Shown here: positions 44,216-52,132 of the stretch, one piece after another
Numbering within the stretch: the first letter of the stretch is position 1
Layout of the letters: each line of letters starts with the position of its first letter
Origin: Rhizobium sp. ARZ01
GTDB lineage: Bacteria; Pseudomonadota; Alphaproteobacteria; Rhizobiales; Rhizobiaceae
NCBI RefSeq assembly: GCF_014851675.1
Contig: NZ_JACVAE010000001.1
Span: 1,178,001 to 1,242,000, forward strand
Reading direction: 5' to 3'
Length of the DNA stretch: 64,000 nucleotides
Translations under genes and position numbers: made by a program
Notes under the pieces: generated by a model
The model's database searches: none
What the model saw: the letters and a program-made list of their open reading frames with translations, nothing else
Told to the model about the DNA's origin: nothing

Positions 44216-44551
44216 ATGTTTATTACCGAGGCTTTCGCCCAGACGGCGCCGGCTGCCGCACCGGGAAGTACGGATCTTCTGATGTCCGTCCTGCCGTTCC
44301 TTCTGATTTTCGTCGTGATGTACTTTCTCATCATTCGTCCGCAGCGTGCTGCCGCAAAGCGCCGGGATGAGCTTTTGAAGAACATCCGCCGCGGCGATCA
44401 GGTCGTGACCGGTGGCGGTATTGTCGGCAAGGTGACGAAGGTCATTGACGACAAGGAGCTCGAAGTCGAGATTGCCGAAGGCATCAAGATCCGCGTCGTT
44501 CGCGGCGGCATTTCCGAAGTTCGCGTCAAGGGCGAGCCGGTAAAGGAATAA
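44216..44551 (+). CDS. yajC: Preprotein translocase accessory subunit YajC
   Basis: A 111-residue single-span protein: LLMSVLPFLLIFVVMYFLII then RPQRAAAKRRDELLKNIRRG and DQVVTGGGIVGKV, the full YajC signature. It joins SecDF in the holotranslocon. GAGGAG precedes the ATG; secDF follows in the same operon. Confidence 0.95.
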   Translation: MFITEAFAQTAPAAAPGSTDLLMSVLPFLLIFVVMYFLIIRPQRAAAKRRDELLKNIRRGDQVVTGGGIVGKVTKVIDDKELEVEIAEGIKIRVVRGGISEVRVKGEPVKE

Positions 44552-44646
44552 GTTGATCCTTGCCGCCGGACGGGGCGCACTGCTCCCGTCCGGACGTCAT
44601 TGTCGGGTTTCCTGCCGGCACGATTTGCCGGGCATTTGAGAGTGTG

Positions 44647-47142
44647 ATGCTGCAACCTGCCCGCTGGAAAACCACCATCGCCTGGCTCGCCGTCGCGGCG
44701 AGCCTTGTCGTATTCACGTCCAACCTCCTGAACGACGACCAGCGGAAGACGCTTCCCGATTGGGCCTCGATCGGCCGGCTGACGCCAGGTCTCGACTTGA
44801 GCGGTGGGGCTGGGCTGGTGCTCCAGCTTGAGCGGACGGGTATCGAGACCGATCGACTGGTGGCTGTCGTAGATGCTGCCGGGAAGGCGCTGCGGAACGC
44901 GAAAATACCGTATGCCGGCCTTTCCGGATCCGGTCACAGCGTGTCGGTGCGCATAGCCGATGCTGCTCGGACGGAGGAAGCGCGGACAACACTCTCCGCC
45001 ATCTCCGGAACGACTGCAGTTGCTGAAGCCGATGGGCTGATCCGGCTCGTCCTGACGCGCGATTCCATTGACAGCGCGCTGAATGAAGCGGCGGCCGCAA
45101 GCGTGGACGTGATCCAGAAACGGGTCAGCGAGATCGGCGGTGCCGGCGCGAACATTCGCCGGGAAGGCACCGACCGCGTTGCCTTGCAGGTCCCAGGCTT
45201 TTCCGACCCGCAACGGCTCAAGGACGTCCTGGCCGAGCGCGGAGAGTTCTCGGCGCGTCTTGTCGATACCAGCGCTTCGCTCCAGCAGGCGCTTGAAAAC
45301 GGCCCGCCGGCCGGGGCGGAAATCGTCTACACGATGGGTGAGCCGCCGGTCGGCTATGTCGTGAAAAGGGCCAGGATTTTCACCTCACGCGATCTTGCCG
45401 ACGCCGAGGTCGTTTCAGGTGGAGAGGGGGCTGCCGCCTCGATCGCCTACCAGCTTGGTCCGGAGGGAACCAGGCGGCTGGCGGAAGCGACGCGCGACAA
45501 CGCCGGGCGCACAATGGCGCTTTTGCTCGACGATCAGGTATTGACCGCCTTCAACATCGATGGCCCCATCACTGATGGGCGCGGTGAGATATCCGGCGAA
45601 TTCGACGAGCAGGGGGCGGCGAACCTTGCGGCCGTGCTTCGCAGCGGCGCTTTGCCGGCAGCCGTGACCGTGGTGGAGGAACGCTCGATCGATACAGCAC
45701 TCGGATCGGCATCGAAGCGTTCGGCGCTTCTCGCTGTCGCGGTCGCCGGTGTTGCGGTGATCATGTTCATGGTTGGCTGGTACGGCGCATTCGGCGCAAT
45801 TGCCGCGATTGCGCTGATTTTCAATCTTCTCCTCATCCTGGCAATTGTTGCCGTCACCGGCACCGTCATGACGCTACCGGGCATTGCCGGCATGGTGCTG
45901 ACGATCGGCATGGCGGTCGACACCAACGTGCTGATCTACGAGCGGATGCGCGAGGAGGCTGCCAATGGGCGCCCCTTGCCGGAAGCGCTTGCTTCCGGCT
46001 TCTCGCGTGCCTTTTCGACGGTGGCGGATGCTGGCGTGACGACCATGATCGCGGTCCTCGCCCTTTTCTATCTCGGGTCAGGTCCGATGCGCGGCTTCGC
46101 CGTCATCGTCGGTATCGGCATCGTGACCACGATTTTCATCACTTTCACGCTGACGCACTGGCTTGCATGGCGCTGGGTGGCGACGCGGCGAATCGCGCAC
46201 CTGCCGAAGAGCGTCCGCACAGGAATATTCAGCGGGTTGCATTTGCGCTTCATGGCGATCCGCAACTACGTCTTCTCGGCGGCCGCATTGGTGTCCGTCG
46301 CAGTCGCGGTCCTCGTTTCAATGAGCGGACTGAATCTCGGTATCGATTTTACCGGTGGCTCGCTCCTGCAGGTCAAGGCGCGGCAGGGAGACGCGGATGC
46401 GGCGCAGATCGCCGCGTGGCTGGAAGAGGCCAACCTGGGCGACGTGGCGGTGCGTGTCGGGTTGGACCCGGCAATGGCAACGGTTCGCATATCGCCACAG
46501 GGCGGCGGTGAGAACGCCGAACAAACCTCAGCACTTGTGGCGCGCGGCGAACTGGAGGCCGACTACGACGTTCGACGGGTGGAAGTCGTCGGCCCGTCCG
46601 TGTCCGGCGATCTGATCGCGGCTGCGACGATTGGCATGTCGATCGCGCTCCTGGCCCTCATCGGATACATTTGGGCCCGGTTCGGCTGGCAGTTCGCCAT
46701 CGGCGCCGTCGTTGCCACCGCACATGACCTGCTGCTGACGACCGGGCTCTTCGCCCTGACCGGCATGGAATTCAATATCGGCAGCGTGGCGGCACTTCTG
46801 ACAATTGTCGGCTACTCGCTGAACGATACGATTGTCGTCTATGACCGCATCCGCGAGAATCTTCGCCAGTTCCGGCATATGCCGCTTCCGCTGTTGATCG
46901 ATGCGGCGATCAGCCAGACGCTGTCGCGAACGGTCCTGACGGCAGCGACAACGCTGATTGCGCTTGCGGCACTTGCGATTTTCGGTGGCGAAATCCTCCG
47001 CGCATTTGCGGTAGCGATGTTCTTCGGCATTGCAGTCGGCACCTTCTCGTCTATCTATATTGCCGGCCCCGTACTGATCCTGTTCGGATTGCGCCCCGAC
47101 CGCTATCGGCTCGGCGCCGGAAGCCCGGCAGAAAAGGCATGA
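44647..47142 (+). CDS. secDF: Fused protein-export protein SecD-SecF
   Basis: An 831-residue polytopic membrane protein combining SecD (about 1-520) and SecF (about 530-831) in one chain. SecD pieces: TPGLDLSGGAGLVLQLE, IQKRVSEIGGAGANIRREGT, GMAVDTNVLIYERMREE. SecF pieces: LGIDFTGGSLLQV, VGYSLNDTIVVYDRIRENLR and ISQTLSRTVLTAATTLIALA. It uses the proton gradient to pull secreted proteins through SecYEG. The fusion is common in rhizobia. ATG 44647 is chosen because the membrane start begins there. The stop overlaps the next gene (ATGA). Confidence 0.95.
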   Translation: MLQPARWKTTIAWLAVAASLVVFTSNLLNDDQRKTLPDWASIGRLTPGLDLSGGAGLVLQLERTGIETDRLVAVVDAAGKALRNAKIPYAGLSGSGHSVSVRIADAARTEEARTTLSAISGTTAVAEADGLIRLVLTRDSIDSALNEAAAASVDVIQKRVSEIGGAGANIRREGTDRVALQVPGFSDPQRLKDVLAERGEFSARLVDTSASLQQALENGPPAGAEIVYTMGEPPVGYVVKRARIFTSRDLADAEVVSGGEGAAASIAYQLGPEGTRRLAEATRDNAGRTMALLLDDQVLTAFNIDGPITDGRGEISGEFDEQGAANLAAVLRSGALPAAVTVVEERSIDTALGSASKRSALLAVAVAGVAVIMFMVGWYGAFGAIAAIALIFNLLLILAIVAVTGTVMTLPGIAGMVLTIGMAVDTNVLIYERMREEAANGRPLPEALASGFSRAFSTVADAGVTTMIAVLALFYLGSGPMRGFAVIVGIGIVTTIFITFTLTHWLAWRWVATRRIAHLPKSVRTGIFSGLHLRFMAIRNYVFSAAALVSVAVAVLVSMSGLNLGIDFTGGSLLQVKARQGDADAAQIAAWLEEANLGDVAVRVGLDPAMATVRISPQGGGENAEQTSALVARGELEADYDVRRVEVVGPSVSGDLIAAATIGMSIALLALIGYIWARFGWQFAIGAVVATAHDLLLTTGLFALTGMEFNIGSVAALLTIVGYSLNDTIVVYDRIRENLRQFRHMPLPLLIDAAISQTLSRTVLTAATTLIALAALAIFGGEILRAFAVAMFFGIAVGTFSSIYIAGPVLILFGLRPDRYRLGAGSPAEKA

Positions 47143-47531
47143 GCATGACAAAAGGTATTGAAGTCAAGGAAGCGCATTTCCCTGGTCGCGCCCCGATCGA
47201 CGCCTATGGGAATGGCGGCTTCCGCTTTGCCGACATGTCGCATCGCGGTTCCATGCTCTTCCTTCCCTCGGGAATCTATGGCTGGGACAAGCAGGATGCG
47301 CACACCCTGACGGCGGAGGATCTTGAGCGCGTGATTGCTGAAGCGGACCAGATCGAAGTCCTGCTGGTCGGCACCGGAATGGAGATCAAGCCGCTTTCGA
47401 AAGAGTTGCGCGCCGTCCTTCGGGCACACCGGATCAGCTCTGATCCGATGTCGACCGGCGCTGCCGTGCGCACCTTCAACGTCATGCTCGCCGAATCGCG
47501 CGCCGTCGCGGCTGCATTGATCGCGGTCTAG
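47139..47531 (+). CDS. Mth938-like (DUF498) domain protein
   Basis: A 130-residue soluble protein of the MTH938/AAMDC-like fold. Blocks: EAHFPGRAPIDAYGNGGFRF, SGIYGWDKQDAHTLTAEDLE, LLVGTGMEIKPLSKELRAVL and ISSDPMSTGAAVRTFNVMLA. In mitochondria the homologue NDUFAF3 assists complex I assembly. The next gene here resembles NDUFAF6, so the pair may serve complex I biogenesis (inference). Translation is coupled to secDF by an ATGA overlap. Confidence 0.88.
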   Translation: MSMTKGIEVKEAHFPGRAPIDAYGNGGFRFADMSHRGSMLFLPSGIYGWDKQDAHTLTAEDLERVIAEADQIEVLLVGTGMEIKPLSKELRAVLRAHRISSDPMSTGAAVRTFNVMLAESRAVAAALIAV

Positions 47532-47559
47532 CCAGCGCGCAGCACATCCGGACGATTCA

Positions 47560-48447
47560 ATGCAGCAACAACATCCACTGGAAGGGCGCGACGCGATGGC
47601 CGCAGTCGAGGCGAACTATGCCCATTGCCTGTCGGTCCTGCGCGACACGGACCGCGACCGTTATCTTGCCTGCCTGCTTGCGCCGGAGGATCGGCGCGGA
47701 GCCCTTGCGGCACTCTACGCATTCAATGCCGAGATTGCCCGCGTGCGCGATATAGTCCACGAGCCGCTGCCGGGAGAAATCCGTCTGCAGTGGTGGCGCG
47801 ATACGCTGGAGGGCCGCGGAGAGGGAGATGCAAACGCCAATCCTCTGGCGGCTGCACTGCTGCATTGCATTTCCGAGCATCGGCTTCCCGTCCCCGTGCT
47901 CACGGACATGATCGAGGCCCGCATCTTCGACCTTTATGACGACCCCATGCCGGATCGTGGAGCGCTCGAGGGATATGCGGGTGAGACCGCTTCGGCGCTG
48001 ATCCAGCTTGCGAGCCTTATCCTCGATCCGGTCGGCGCCGAAAGTTCGGCAACGGTCGCCGGCCACGCCGGCGTGGCCCAGGCGATCGCGGGGATCTTGC
48101 TGTTGCTGCCGATCCATCGCCGTCGTGGCCAGGTCTATCTACCGGGCGATCTGCTCGCCGCAACCGGGTTGGGGGCCGAAGGTCTGCTCGCCGGAACCGA
48201 CCGAGAGCGTGTCGCCCGGTCGGTGGAGGCCTTTGTCGGCCTCGGACGGGAACATCTTCGCAAAGCGCGGACAGCCGGTGAGATCGCGCCCGCCAATCGC
48301 GCGGCGTTCCTGCCGGTGGCGATTACTCCGCAGATCTTCAATCTGGCGGAAAGGGCAGGTGCCGACGTGTTGGAGCGGAACCTTCTGCCGGCACAGTGGC
48401 GCCGCCAATGGTGGATGTGGCGTGCGCTTCGCACGGGTCGATTCTAG
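47560..48447 (+). CDS. Squalene/phytoene synthase-fold protein lacking the aspartate motifs
   Basis: A 295-residue protein of the trans-isoprenyl synthase head-to-head family (EANYAHCLSVLRDTDRDRYL, GALAALYAFNAEIARVRDIV, LQWWRDTLEG, GQVYLPGDLL). The first Asp-rich motif keeps only one Asp (ARVRDIVH). In the region where synthases have NILRDVxED, this protein reads GILLLLPIH. Metal-dependent catalysis is therefore unlikely. The mitochondrial relative NDUFAF6 also lost activity and assembles complex I, and the upstream gene resembles NDUFAF3. ATG 47596 has a better ribosome binding site and may be the true start. Confidence 0.82.
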   Translation: MQQQHPLEGRDAMAAVEANYAHCLSVLRDTDRDRYLACLLAPEDRRGALAALYAFNAEIARVRDIVHEPLPGEIRLQWWRDTLEGRGEGDANANPLAAALLHCISEHRLPVPVLTDMIEARIFDLYDDPMPDRGALEGYAGETASALIQLASLILDPVGAESSATVAGHAGVAQAIAGILLLLPIHRRRGQVYLPGDLLAATGLGAEGLLAGTDRERVARSVEAFVGLGREHLRKARTAGEIAPANRAAFLPVAITPQIFNLAERAGADVLERNLLPAQWRRQWWMWRALRTGRF

Positions 48448-48620
48448 CTCATAACAAAAACTTGTGCCGCCAGTGCTTTTGCCGGCCCACGATCCAGCGG
48501 TGGACTGGCAGTGTCGTTTTTCTTCAGTTTTGCATTGAGGATCCGATGAAGCGCACAATTGGCGCAAGCCTCGTGCTGTAGACGGGGCCTGATGGACCGC
48601 GGCCGCCGGGAGGATGCAAG

Positions 48621-49070
48621 ATGATCTGGACTGTCGTAATCGCCTGCCTTTTCCTCGCAGGCTACATTTTCATGCGCATGCAGCGGCGCGAAGAGCACAA
48701 GCAGGCCGAAAACGATACCGGATTGGCGATCCTCGAATTCGGCCAAGCCTATCCGAATGAAGCGATCCGCGAAGTCATCAGTACGGTGAACGGCGACAGC
48801 GTCTTTCTTCGGCTCCACGACGGTAAGGTCGGCTGCATGCGGGCGCATGGAAAGCACTTCACGAGCCATGTGATCGAGCCCGGAAGCGTACGGGTTCGCA
48901 ACACCGCGAGCGGTAATGGGCTGGCCCTCGATTTCACAGACAACGCCTACGAAAACGGCAGGTTCGAGTTCAGGACCAGCGCGGATGCGGCAGAAGTTTC
49001 ACTCTGGCTGCTCGGCAGTCTCGTGCCGGCAGCCGGAATCGATGAATCGCCGGCTGCAATCAGTTCCTGA
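48621..49070 (+). CDS. Membrane-anchored hypothetical protein, 149 residues
   Basis: GGGAGG precedes the ATG. One N-terminal span (MIWTVVIACLFLAGYIFMRM) is followed by a basic patch and a soluble domain of about 120 residues with beta-rich pattern (VFLRLHDGKVGCMRAHGKHF, GLALDFTDNAYENGRFEFRT). Not a family I recognise by function. It lies convergent with trmFO. Confidence 0.75.
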   Translation: MIWTVVIACLFLAGYIFMRMQRREEHKQAENDTGLAILEFGQAYPNEAIREVISTVNGDSVFLRLHDGKVGCMRAHGKHFTSHVIEPGSVRVRNTASGNGLALDFTDNAYENGRFEFRTSADAAEVSLWLLGSLVPAAGIDESPAAISS

Positions 49071-49124
49071 TCGAGGCGCGCCCTTCCGGGGCGACACCAG
49101 CCGCAGTCAGATTGTTTTGCAGGT

Positions 49125-50540
49125 TCAGGCGTTGGTCTGCAGCCACTGGCGGCATGCTTCCAGTGCACGCGCTGAAGTCGCCTGCTTCTTGGCGACTGCT
49201 TTGTCCTTGCCTCGAAAACGCTTCACGCCGTCCGGCTTGACGATCGTTCCGGGCTCGAGTTCGGGGAACAGGCCGAAATTGATGTTCATCGGCTGGAACG
49301 AGCGCTTGCCCGGCTCGTCGTCTGATATGATGTGCCCGCCGGTGATATGGTTCAGAAGCGCTCCGAAGGCCGTTGTCTCTGGCGGTAGCGAGGGCTGCTC
49401 GCCGCGGCGCTCGGCGGCCGCGAACCGGCCGGCCAAAAGGCCGATGCTTGCACTTTCGACATAGCCTTCACAGCCGGTGATCTGTCCGGCAAAACGCAGT
49501 CCCGGCCGGCCCTTCAGCGTCAGCGAGCGATCAAGCAGGATTGGGGACTGCAGGTAGGTGTTGCGGTGCAGGCCGCCAAGCCGGGCGAATTCGGCGTTTT
49601 CGAGCCCGGGAATCATTCGGAAGATCTCGCCTTGGGCGCCGTATTTCAGCTTCGTTTGGAAACCGACCATGTTGTAGAGCGTGCCGAGCGCGTTGTCCTG
49701 GCGAAGCTGCACGACCGCATAGGGTTTGACGGTCGGGTTGTGCGCATTCGTCAGGCCCATCGGCTTCATGGGGCCGTGACGCAGCGTTTCCCGGCCGCGC
49801 TCCGCCATCACCTCGATCGGCAGGCAACCGTCGAAGTAGGGCGTTCCTTCCCACTCCTTGAAGCCCGTCGTGTCGGCGGCGATCAGGGCATCGATGAAGG
49901 CGTTGTACTGCGTCTCGTCCATCGGGCAGTTGATGTAGTCCTTGCCCGTACCGCCGGGGCCGACCTTGTCGTAGCGCGACTGATACCAGCAGATGTCCAT
50001 ATCGATCGAGTGCGTATGCACGATCGGCGCAATGGCGTCGAAGAACGCAAGCGAATCCGCGCCTGTGCGCTCCTGGATGGCGGCAGCAAGATCCGGAGCC
50101 GTCAGCGGGCCGGTGGCGATGATCACCTGGTCCCATTCTTCCGGAGGCAGCCCCTTGATCTCCTCGCGCACGATCGTGATCAGCGGATGACCTTCGAGCG
50201 CGGCGGTGACAGCCGCGGAAAAGCCCTCCCGGTCGACGGCCAGCGCTCCCCCGGCCGGGACCTGATTGGCATCCGCGGCGCGCATGATCAGCGAGTTCGC
50301 TAGTCGCATTTCGGCGTGAAGCACGCCCACGGCATTACTCGTCGCGTCGTCCGAACGGAAGGAGTTCGAGCAGACGAGTTCTGCCAGCCCATCGGTCTTA
50401 TGCGCGTCGGTGCCGCGCACGCCGCGCATTTCATGCAGGATAACCGGGATGCCGCTTTCGGCGATCTGCCAGGCCGCTTCGCTGCCGGCGAGGCCGCCGC
50501 CGATGATATGGATGGGGGAAGGGGAAGTCGCGTTCATCAT
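49125..50540 (-). CDS. trmFO: Folate/FAD-dependent tRNA (uracil-54-C5)-methyltransferase TrmFO
   Basis: A 471-residue flavoprotein that makes ribothymidine at tRNA position 54 from methylenetetrahydrofolate. The FAD site opens the protein ([20 protein letters not shown]). [20 protein letters not shown] carries the conserved Cys, and [20 protein letters not shown] and [20 protein letters not shown] are further family blocks. Several close ATGs exist (50576, 50540, 50537); 50540 is chosen near the family start, and no strong ribosome binding site settles it. Confidence 0.94.
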   Translation of the reverse strand: MMNATSPSPIHIIGGGLAGSEAAWQIAESGIPVILHEMRGVRGTDAHKTDGLAELVCSNSFRSDDATSNAVGVLHAEMRLANSLIMRAADANQVPAGGALAVDREGFSAAVTAALEGHPLITIVREEIKGLPPEEWDQVIIATGPLTAPDLAAAIQERTGADSLAFFDAIAPIVHTHSIDMDICWYQSRYDKVGPGGTGKDYINCPMDETQYNAFIDALIAADTTGFKEWEGTPYFDGCLPIEVMAERGRETLRHGPMKPMGLTNAHNPTVKPYAVVQLRQDNALGTLYNMVGFQTKLKYGAQGEIFRMIPGLENAEFARLGGLHRNTYLQSPILLDRSLTLKGRPGLRFAGQITGCEGYVESASIGLLAGRFAAAERRGEQPSLPPETTAFGALLNHITGGHIISDDEPGKRSFQPMNINFGLFPELEPGTIVKPDGVKRFRGKDKAVAKKQATSARALEACRQWLQTNA

Positions 50541-50587
50541 GGGCGGGTGCATATCACGGGGGCGGTGCACTTCCAATCGCCCGAATC

Positions 50588-50613
50588 AAAAACGGCACCG
50601 AATGGTGCCGTTT
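50588..50613. terminator. Terminator after DUF1127 gene 1
   Basis: Stem AAACGGCACC / GGTGCCGTTT with loop GAAT; on the minus strand it continues TTGATT. It separates the DUF1127 gene from trmFO. Confidence 0.75.
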
Positions 50614-50667
50614 GATACGTTCCTCGCGCGTCGCCGTATCCGGCCGCAGCGTCGGAATATCGGCTGA

Positions 50668-50811
50668 TTAGCGGAAGGAACGGGCTGCGATGCTGCGGAT
50701 GTCGTGGCGGGTCAGGCCGATATCGGACAGCGTGTGGTTGGACAGGTTACCGAGTTCGTTCAGGGTACGGCGGTAACTAATCCAGTTCTTTGCAATGCGG
50801 ATCGGGTTCAT
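50668..50811 (-). CDS. DUF1127 micro-protein 1 (47 residues)
   Basis: A gene too short for default gene calling. Product MNPIRIAKNWISYRRTLNEL, then GNLSNHTLSDIGLTRHDIRS, has the DUF1127 pattern (Arg-rich helix, LSxxxLxDIGLxRxDI). GAGGAGAAG lies just before the ATG. Arg-rich DUF1127 proteins bind RNA or affect RNA turnover in Rhodobacter (CcaF1) and phosphate and carbon metabolism in Agrobacterium (published work recalled, not checked). A TGCAGTGCAA site lies 81 bp upstream. It forms a set with the second DUF1127 gene and the two sRNAs. Confidence 0.88.
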   Translation of the reverse strand: MNPIRIAKNWISYRRTLNELGNLSNHTLSDIGLTRHDIRSIAARSFR

Positions 50812-50891
50812 GGTTCTTCTCCTCGAAGCGGTTGACCGGGACGCTTTGTCCTCGGTTGTTGGTATCTATGTACTCCCTTTCATGGGGAGTG

Positions 50892-50901
50892 TGCAGTGCA
50901 A
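50892..50901 (-). promoter_or_regulatory. TGCAsTGCA site 1, upstream of DUF1127 gene 1
   Basis: On the minus strand TTGCACTGCAC is followed after 18 bp by TACATA, so the motif overlaps the probable -35 position. Same motif at 51076, 51431 and 52151. Confidence 0.45.
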
Positions 50902-51075
50902 AGAAAGTGCAGCTGCCATGCATTTGTGCATTGCAGTGAGAGATTAATGTGCAAGGGGGAAATTGGGCCGGGAGTGGCCGGTCTCATTGCGCATCGATTG
51001 GGCGGGATGCCTTTGTTTTAGTGTGGCTTTTTTGTGGCGACACCAGTGGGGTGCGTTTCGCGGTGAAAATGATGG

Positions 51076-51085
51076 TGCAGTGCAA
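51076..51085 (-). promoter_or_regulatory. TGCAsTGCA site 2
   Basis: Exact 10-base copy of the motif, between the two DUF1127 genes. No convincing -10 box lies downstream, so it may act from a distance on DUF1127 gene 1. Confidence 0.35.
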
Positions 51086-51093
51086 CATGAACC

Positions 51094-51130
51094 AAAAGAA
51101 AACGCCTCCCGGATTGCTCCGAGAGGCGTT
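51094..51130 (-). terminator. Rho-independent terminator after DUF1127 gene 2
   Basis: On the minus strand AACGCCTC pairs with GAGGCGTT and the stem runs into TTTCTTTTG. Confidence 0.8.
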
Positions 51131-51162
51131 CGACACAGATCGCGAAGATCGTGTGTCAGACT

Positions 51163-51306
51163 TTACTTGATAGCCTGGCGGGCGACGAACGGGATGTCCG
51201 AACGGCCGATGCCGAGGTCGCTCAGTTCGCGGTCACTCATGCGGCCGAGTTCCGAAACGGTCTGACGATACTTGCGCCAATTGTTGAACGAGCGTGCGAG
51301 GTTCAT
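51163..51306 (-). CDS. DUF1127 micro-protein 2 (47 residues)
   Basis: Product MNLARSFNNWRKYRQTVSEL, then GRMSDRELSDLGIGRSDIPF and VARQAIK, a textbook DUF1127 sequence. ATG 51306 with AAAGGGG upstream; ATG 51312 is two codons earlier. A -10-like CTATAT lies on the minus strand at 51376-51381, giving a leader of about 63 bases; the first 25 bases of that leader resemble the leader upstream of sRNA copy A. A terminator follows the gene. Likely RNA-binding or regulatory, by family. Confidence 0.92.
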   Translation of the reverse strand: MNLARSFNNWRKYRQTVSELGRMSDRELSDLGIGRSDIPFVARQAIK

Positions 51307-51430
51307 GGTCATACCCCTTTCCTGGGTTTTTGGGCTGCCAGCCAATATCGGCGCCGCCCTGATCTGATGCTTCGAATATAGGTTGTGCCGCTTGCGAATG
51401 ACAGAGACAAAGCCGAATGGCAGTCATGCG

Positions 51431-51439
51431 TGCACTGCA
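51431..51439. promoter_or_regulatory. TGCAsTGCA site 3, upstream of DUF1127 gene 2
   Basis: TGCACTGCA, next to TTGACA on the minus strand, 50 bp upstream of the CTATAT box of DUF1127 gene 2. Confidence 0.4.
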
Positions 51440-51532
51440 TGTCAAGCAGAAAGATTGGCAAAATTCTGGTCAAATAGCGCGCATATGCCGCATACATTTG
51501 GGTAGTTATGCGAAACTTGCTTGCTGCAGAGC

Positions 51533-51661
51533 AAAAAAGAACGACGCCCGCCGAGGGAGGAGGTCCGGCGAGCGTCGTTATCTTGATTAGCAACTGGGAG
51601 GAGGAGTGTTGCCAACCGCATCGGGCTTTGCTGGGAGGAGGAGTGCGCTGCCCGATTGATA
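51533..51661 (-). ncRNA. alpha-r14 / NfeR1-like small RNA, copy B
   Basis: Three hairpins can be drawn on the minus strand. The first is ATCGGGC / GCCCGAT. The second is TTGGCAAC / GTTGCTAA with loop ACTCCTCCTCCCA. The third is a 13-bp terminator stem AACGACGCTCGCC / GGCGGGCGTCGTT followed by CTTTTTT. Each loop holds CCTCCTCCC (plus-strand GGGAGGAGG at 51555, 51596, 51633). This is the hallmark of the alphaproteobacterial alpha-r14 family (called cuckoo RNAs in one study; NfeR1 in Sinorhizobium), which pairs with Shine-Dalgarno regions of transporter mRNAs. A CTATAT box at 51668-51673 puts the start near 51661, giving about 125 nt, the family length. Confidence 0.87.
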
Positions 51662-51682
51662 AAGCGGATATAGGGATGAAGT

Positions 51683-51713
51683 GCTGCCGGTTAAAGGGGC
51701 GTTGGCGAATGGC
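51683..51713 (-). promoter_or_regulatory. Upstream block shared by both sRNA copies (copy B)
   Basis: On the minus strand GCCAT, CCAACG and CCGGCAGC occur in this order here and at 51996-52029 upstream of copy A, though flanking bases differ. A common activator site for the two sRNAs is likely. Confidence 0.4.
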
Positions 51714-51849
51714 ACCCATGCAATATTGTCGCAGCTCTGCCACGCCTGCGTTTAGAAATTAGGCAGGCGCACGAGTGACTTGGGCGATTTCGCCGAGAAA
51801 TGTTCAGGAAGTGGGAGTTGCCATGTACAAGAAGCAAAGGTGCGGCACG

Positions 51850-51985
51850 CAAAAACAATAACGCCCGCCGGGGGAGGAGGTCCGGCGGGCGTCATTTAGG
51901 GTGATTGGCAACTGGGAGGAGGAGTGTTGCCAATCGTATCGGAACGGCACTGGGAGGAGGAGTGCGCCGCTCCGAATTCTGTCGG
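51850..51985 (-). ncRNA. alpha-r14 / NfeR1-like small RNA, copy A
   Basis: The same architecture as copy B. It has a bulged first hairpin, then a perfect 10-bp stem GATTGGCAAC / GTTGCCAATC with loop ACTCCTCCTCCCA, then an 11-bp terminator stem ACGCCCGCCGG / CCGGCGGGCGT followed by ATTGTTTTT. GGGAGGAGG is at 51872, 51914 and 51952 on the plus strand. The 5' end is uncertain: family length gives about 51985, but a promoter-like CTATAT lies further up at 52127-52132, so a longer primary transcript of about 270 nt that is processed is possible. Confidence 0.85.
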
Positions 51986-51995
51986 CCGCATTTCG

Positions 51996-52029
51996 GCTGC
52001 CGGACCTTTCTGACGTTGGATCAGATGGC
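51996..52029 (-). promoter_or_regulatory. Upstream block shared by both sRNA copies (copy A)
   Basis: See the copy B block at 51683; same ordered words GCCAT, CCAACG, CCGGCAGC. No -10 box is visible between this block and the sRNA. Confidence 0.35.
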
Positions 52030-52132
52030 TGGTCATTGCCATTTCGACGCTTCGATCCCGTCGCCACTCTGTACTTCGGCGCCTGGTTTTCTGCGGCTTC
52101 GGATCATCCCCGATCCGATGATTTGAATATAG

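Noticed and set aside
47560..48447. Carotenoid or hopanoid biosynthesis gene (phytoene/squalene synthase)
   Set aside because: Both Asp-rich metal-binding motifs are lost and no other isoprenoid genes are adjacent; an assembly-factor role fits better.
51541..51960. Six GGGAGGAGG words on the plus strand, which look like strong ribosome binding sites or a short-repeat array
   Set aside because: They are not followed by start codons of sensible genes and are not evenly spaced identical repeats as in CRISPR. On the minus strand each falls in a hairpin loop and each set ends in a U-tract, which fits sRNAs.
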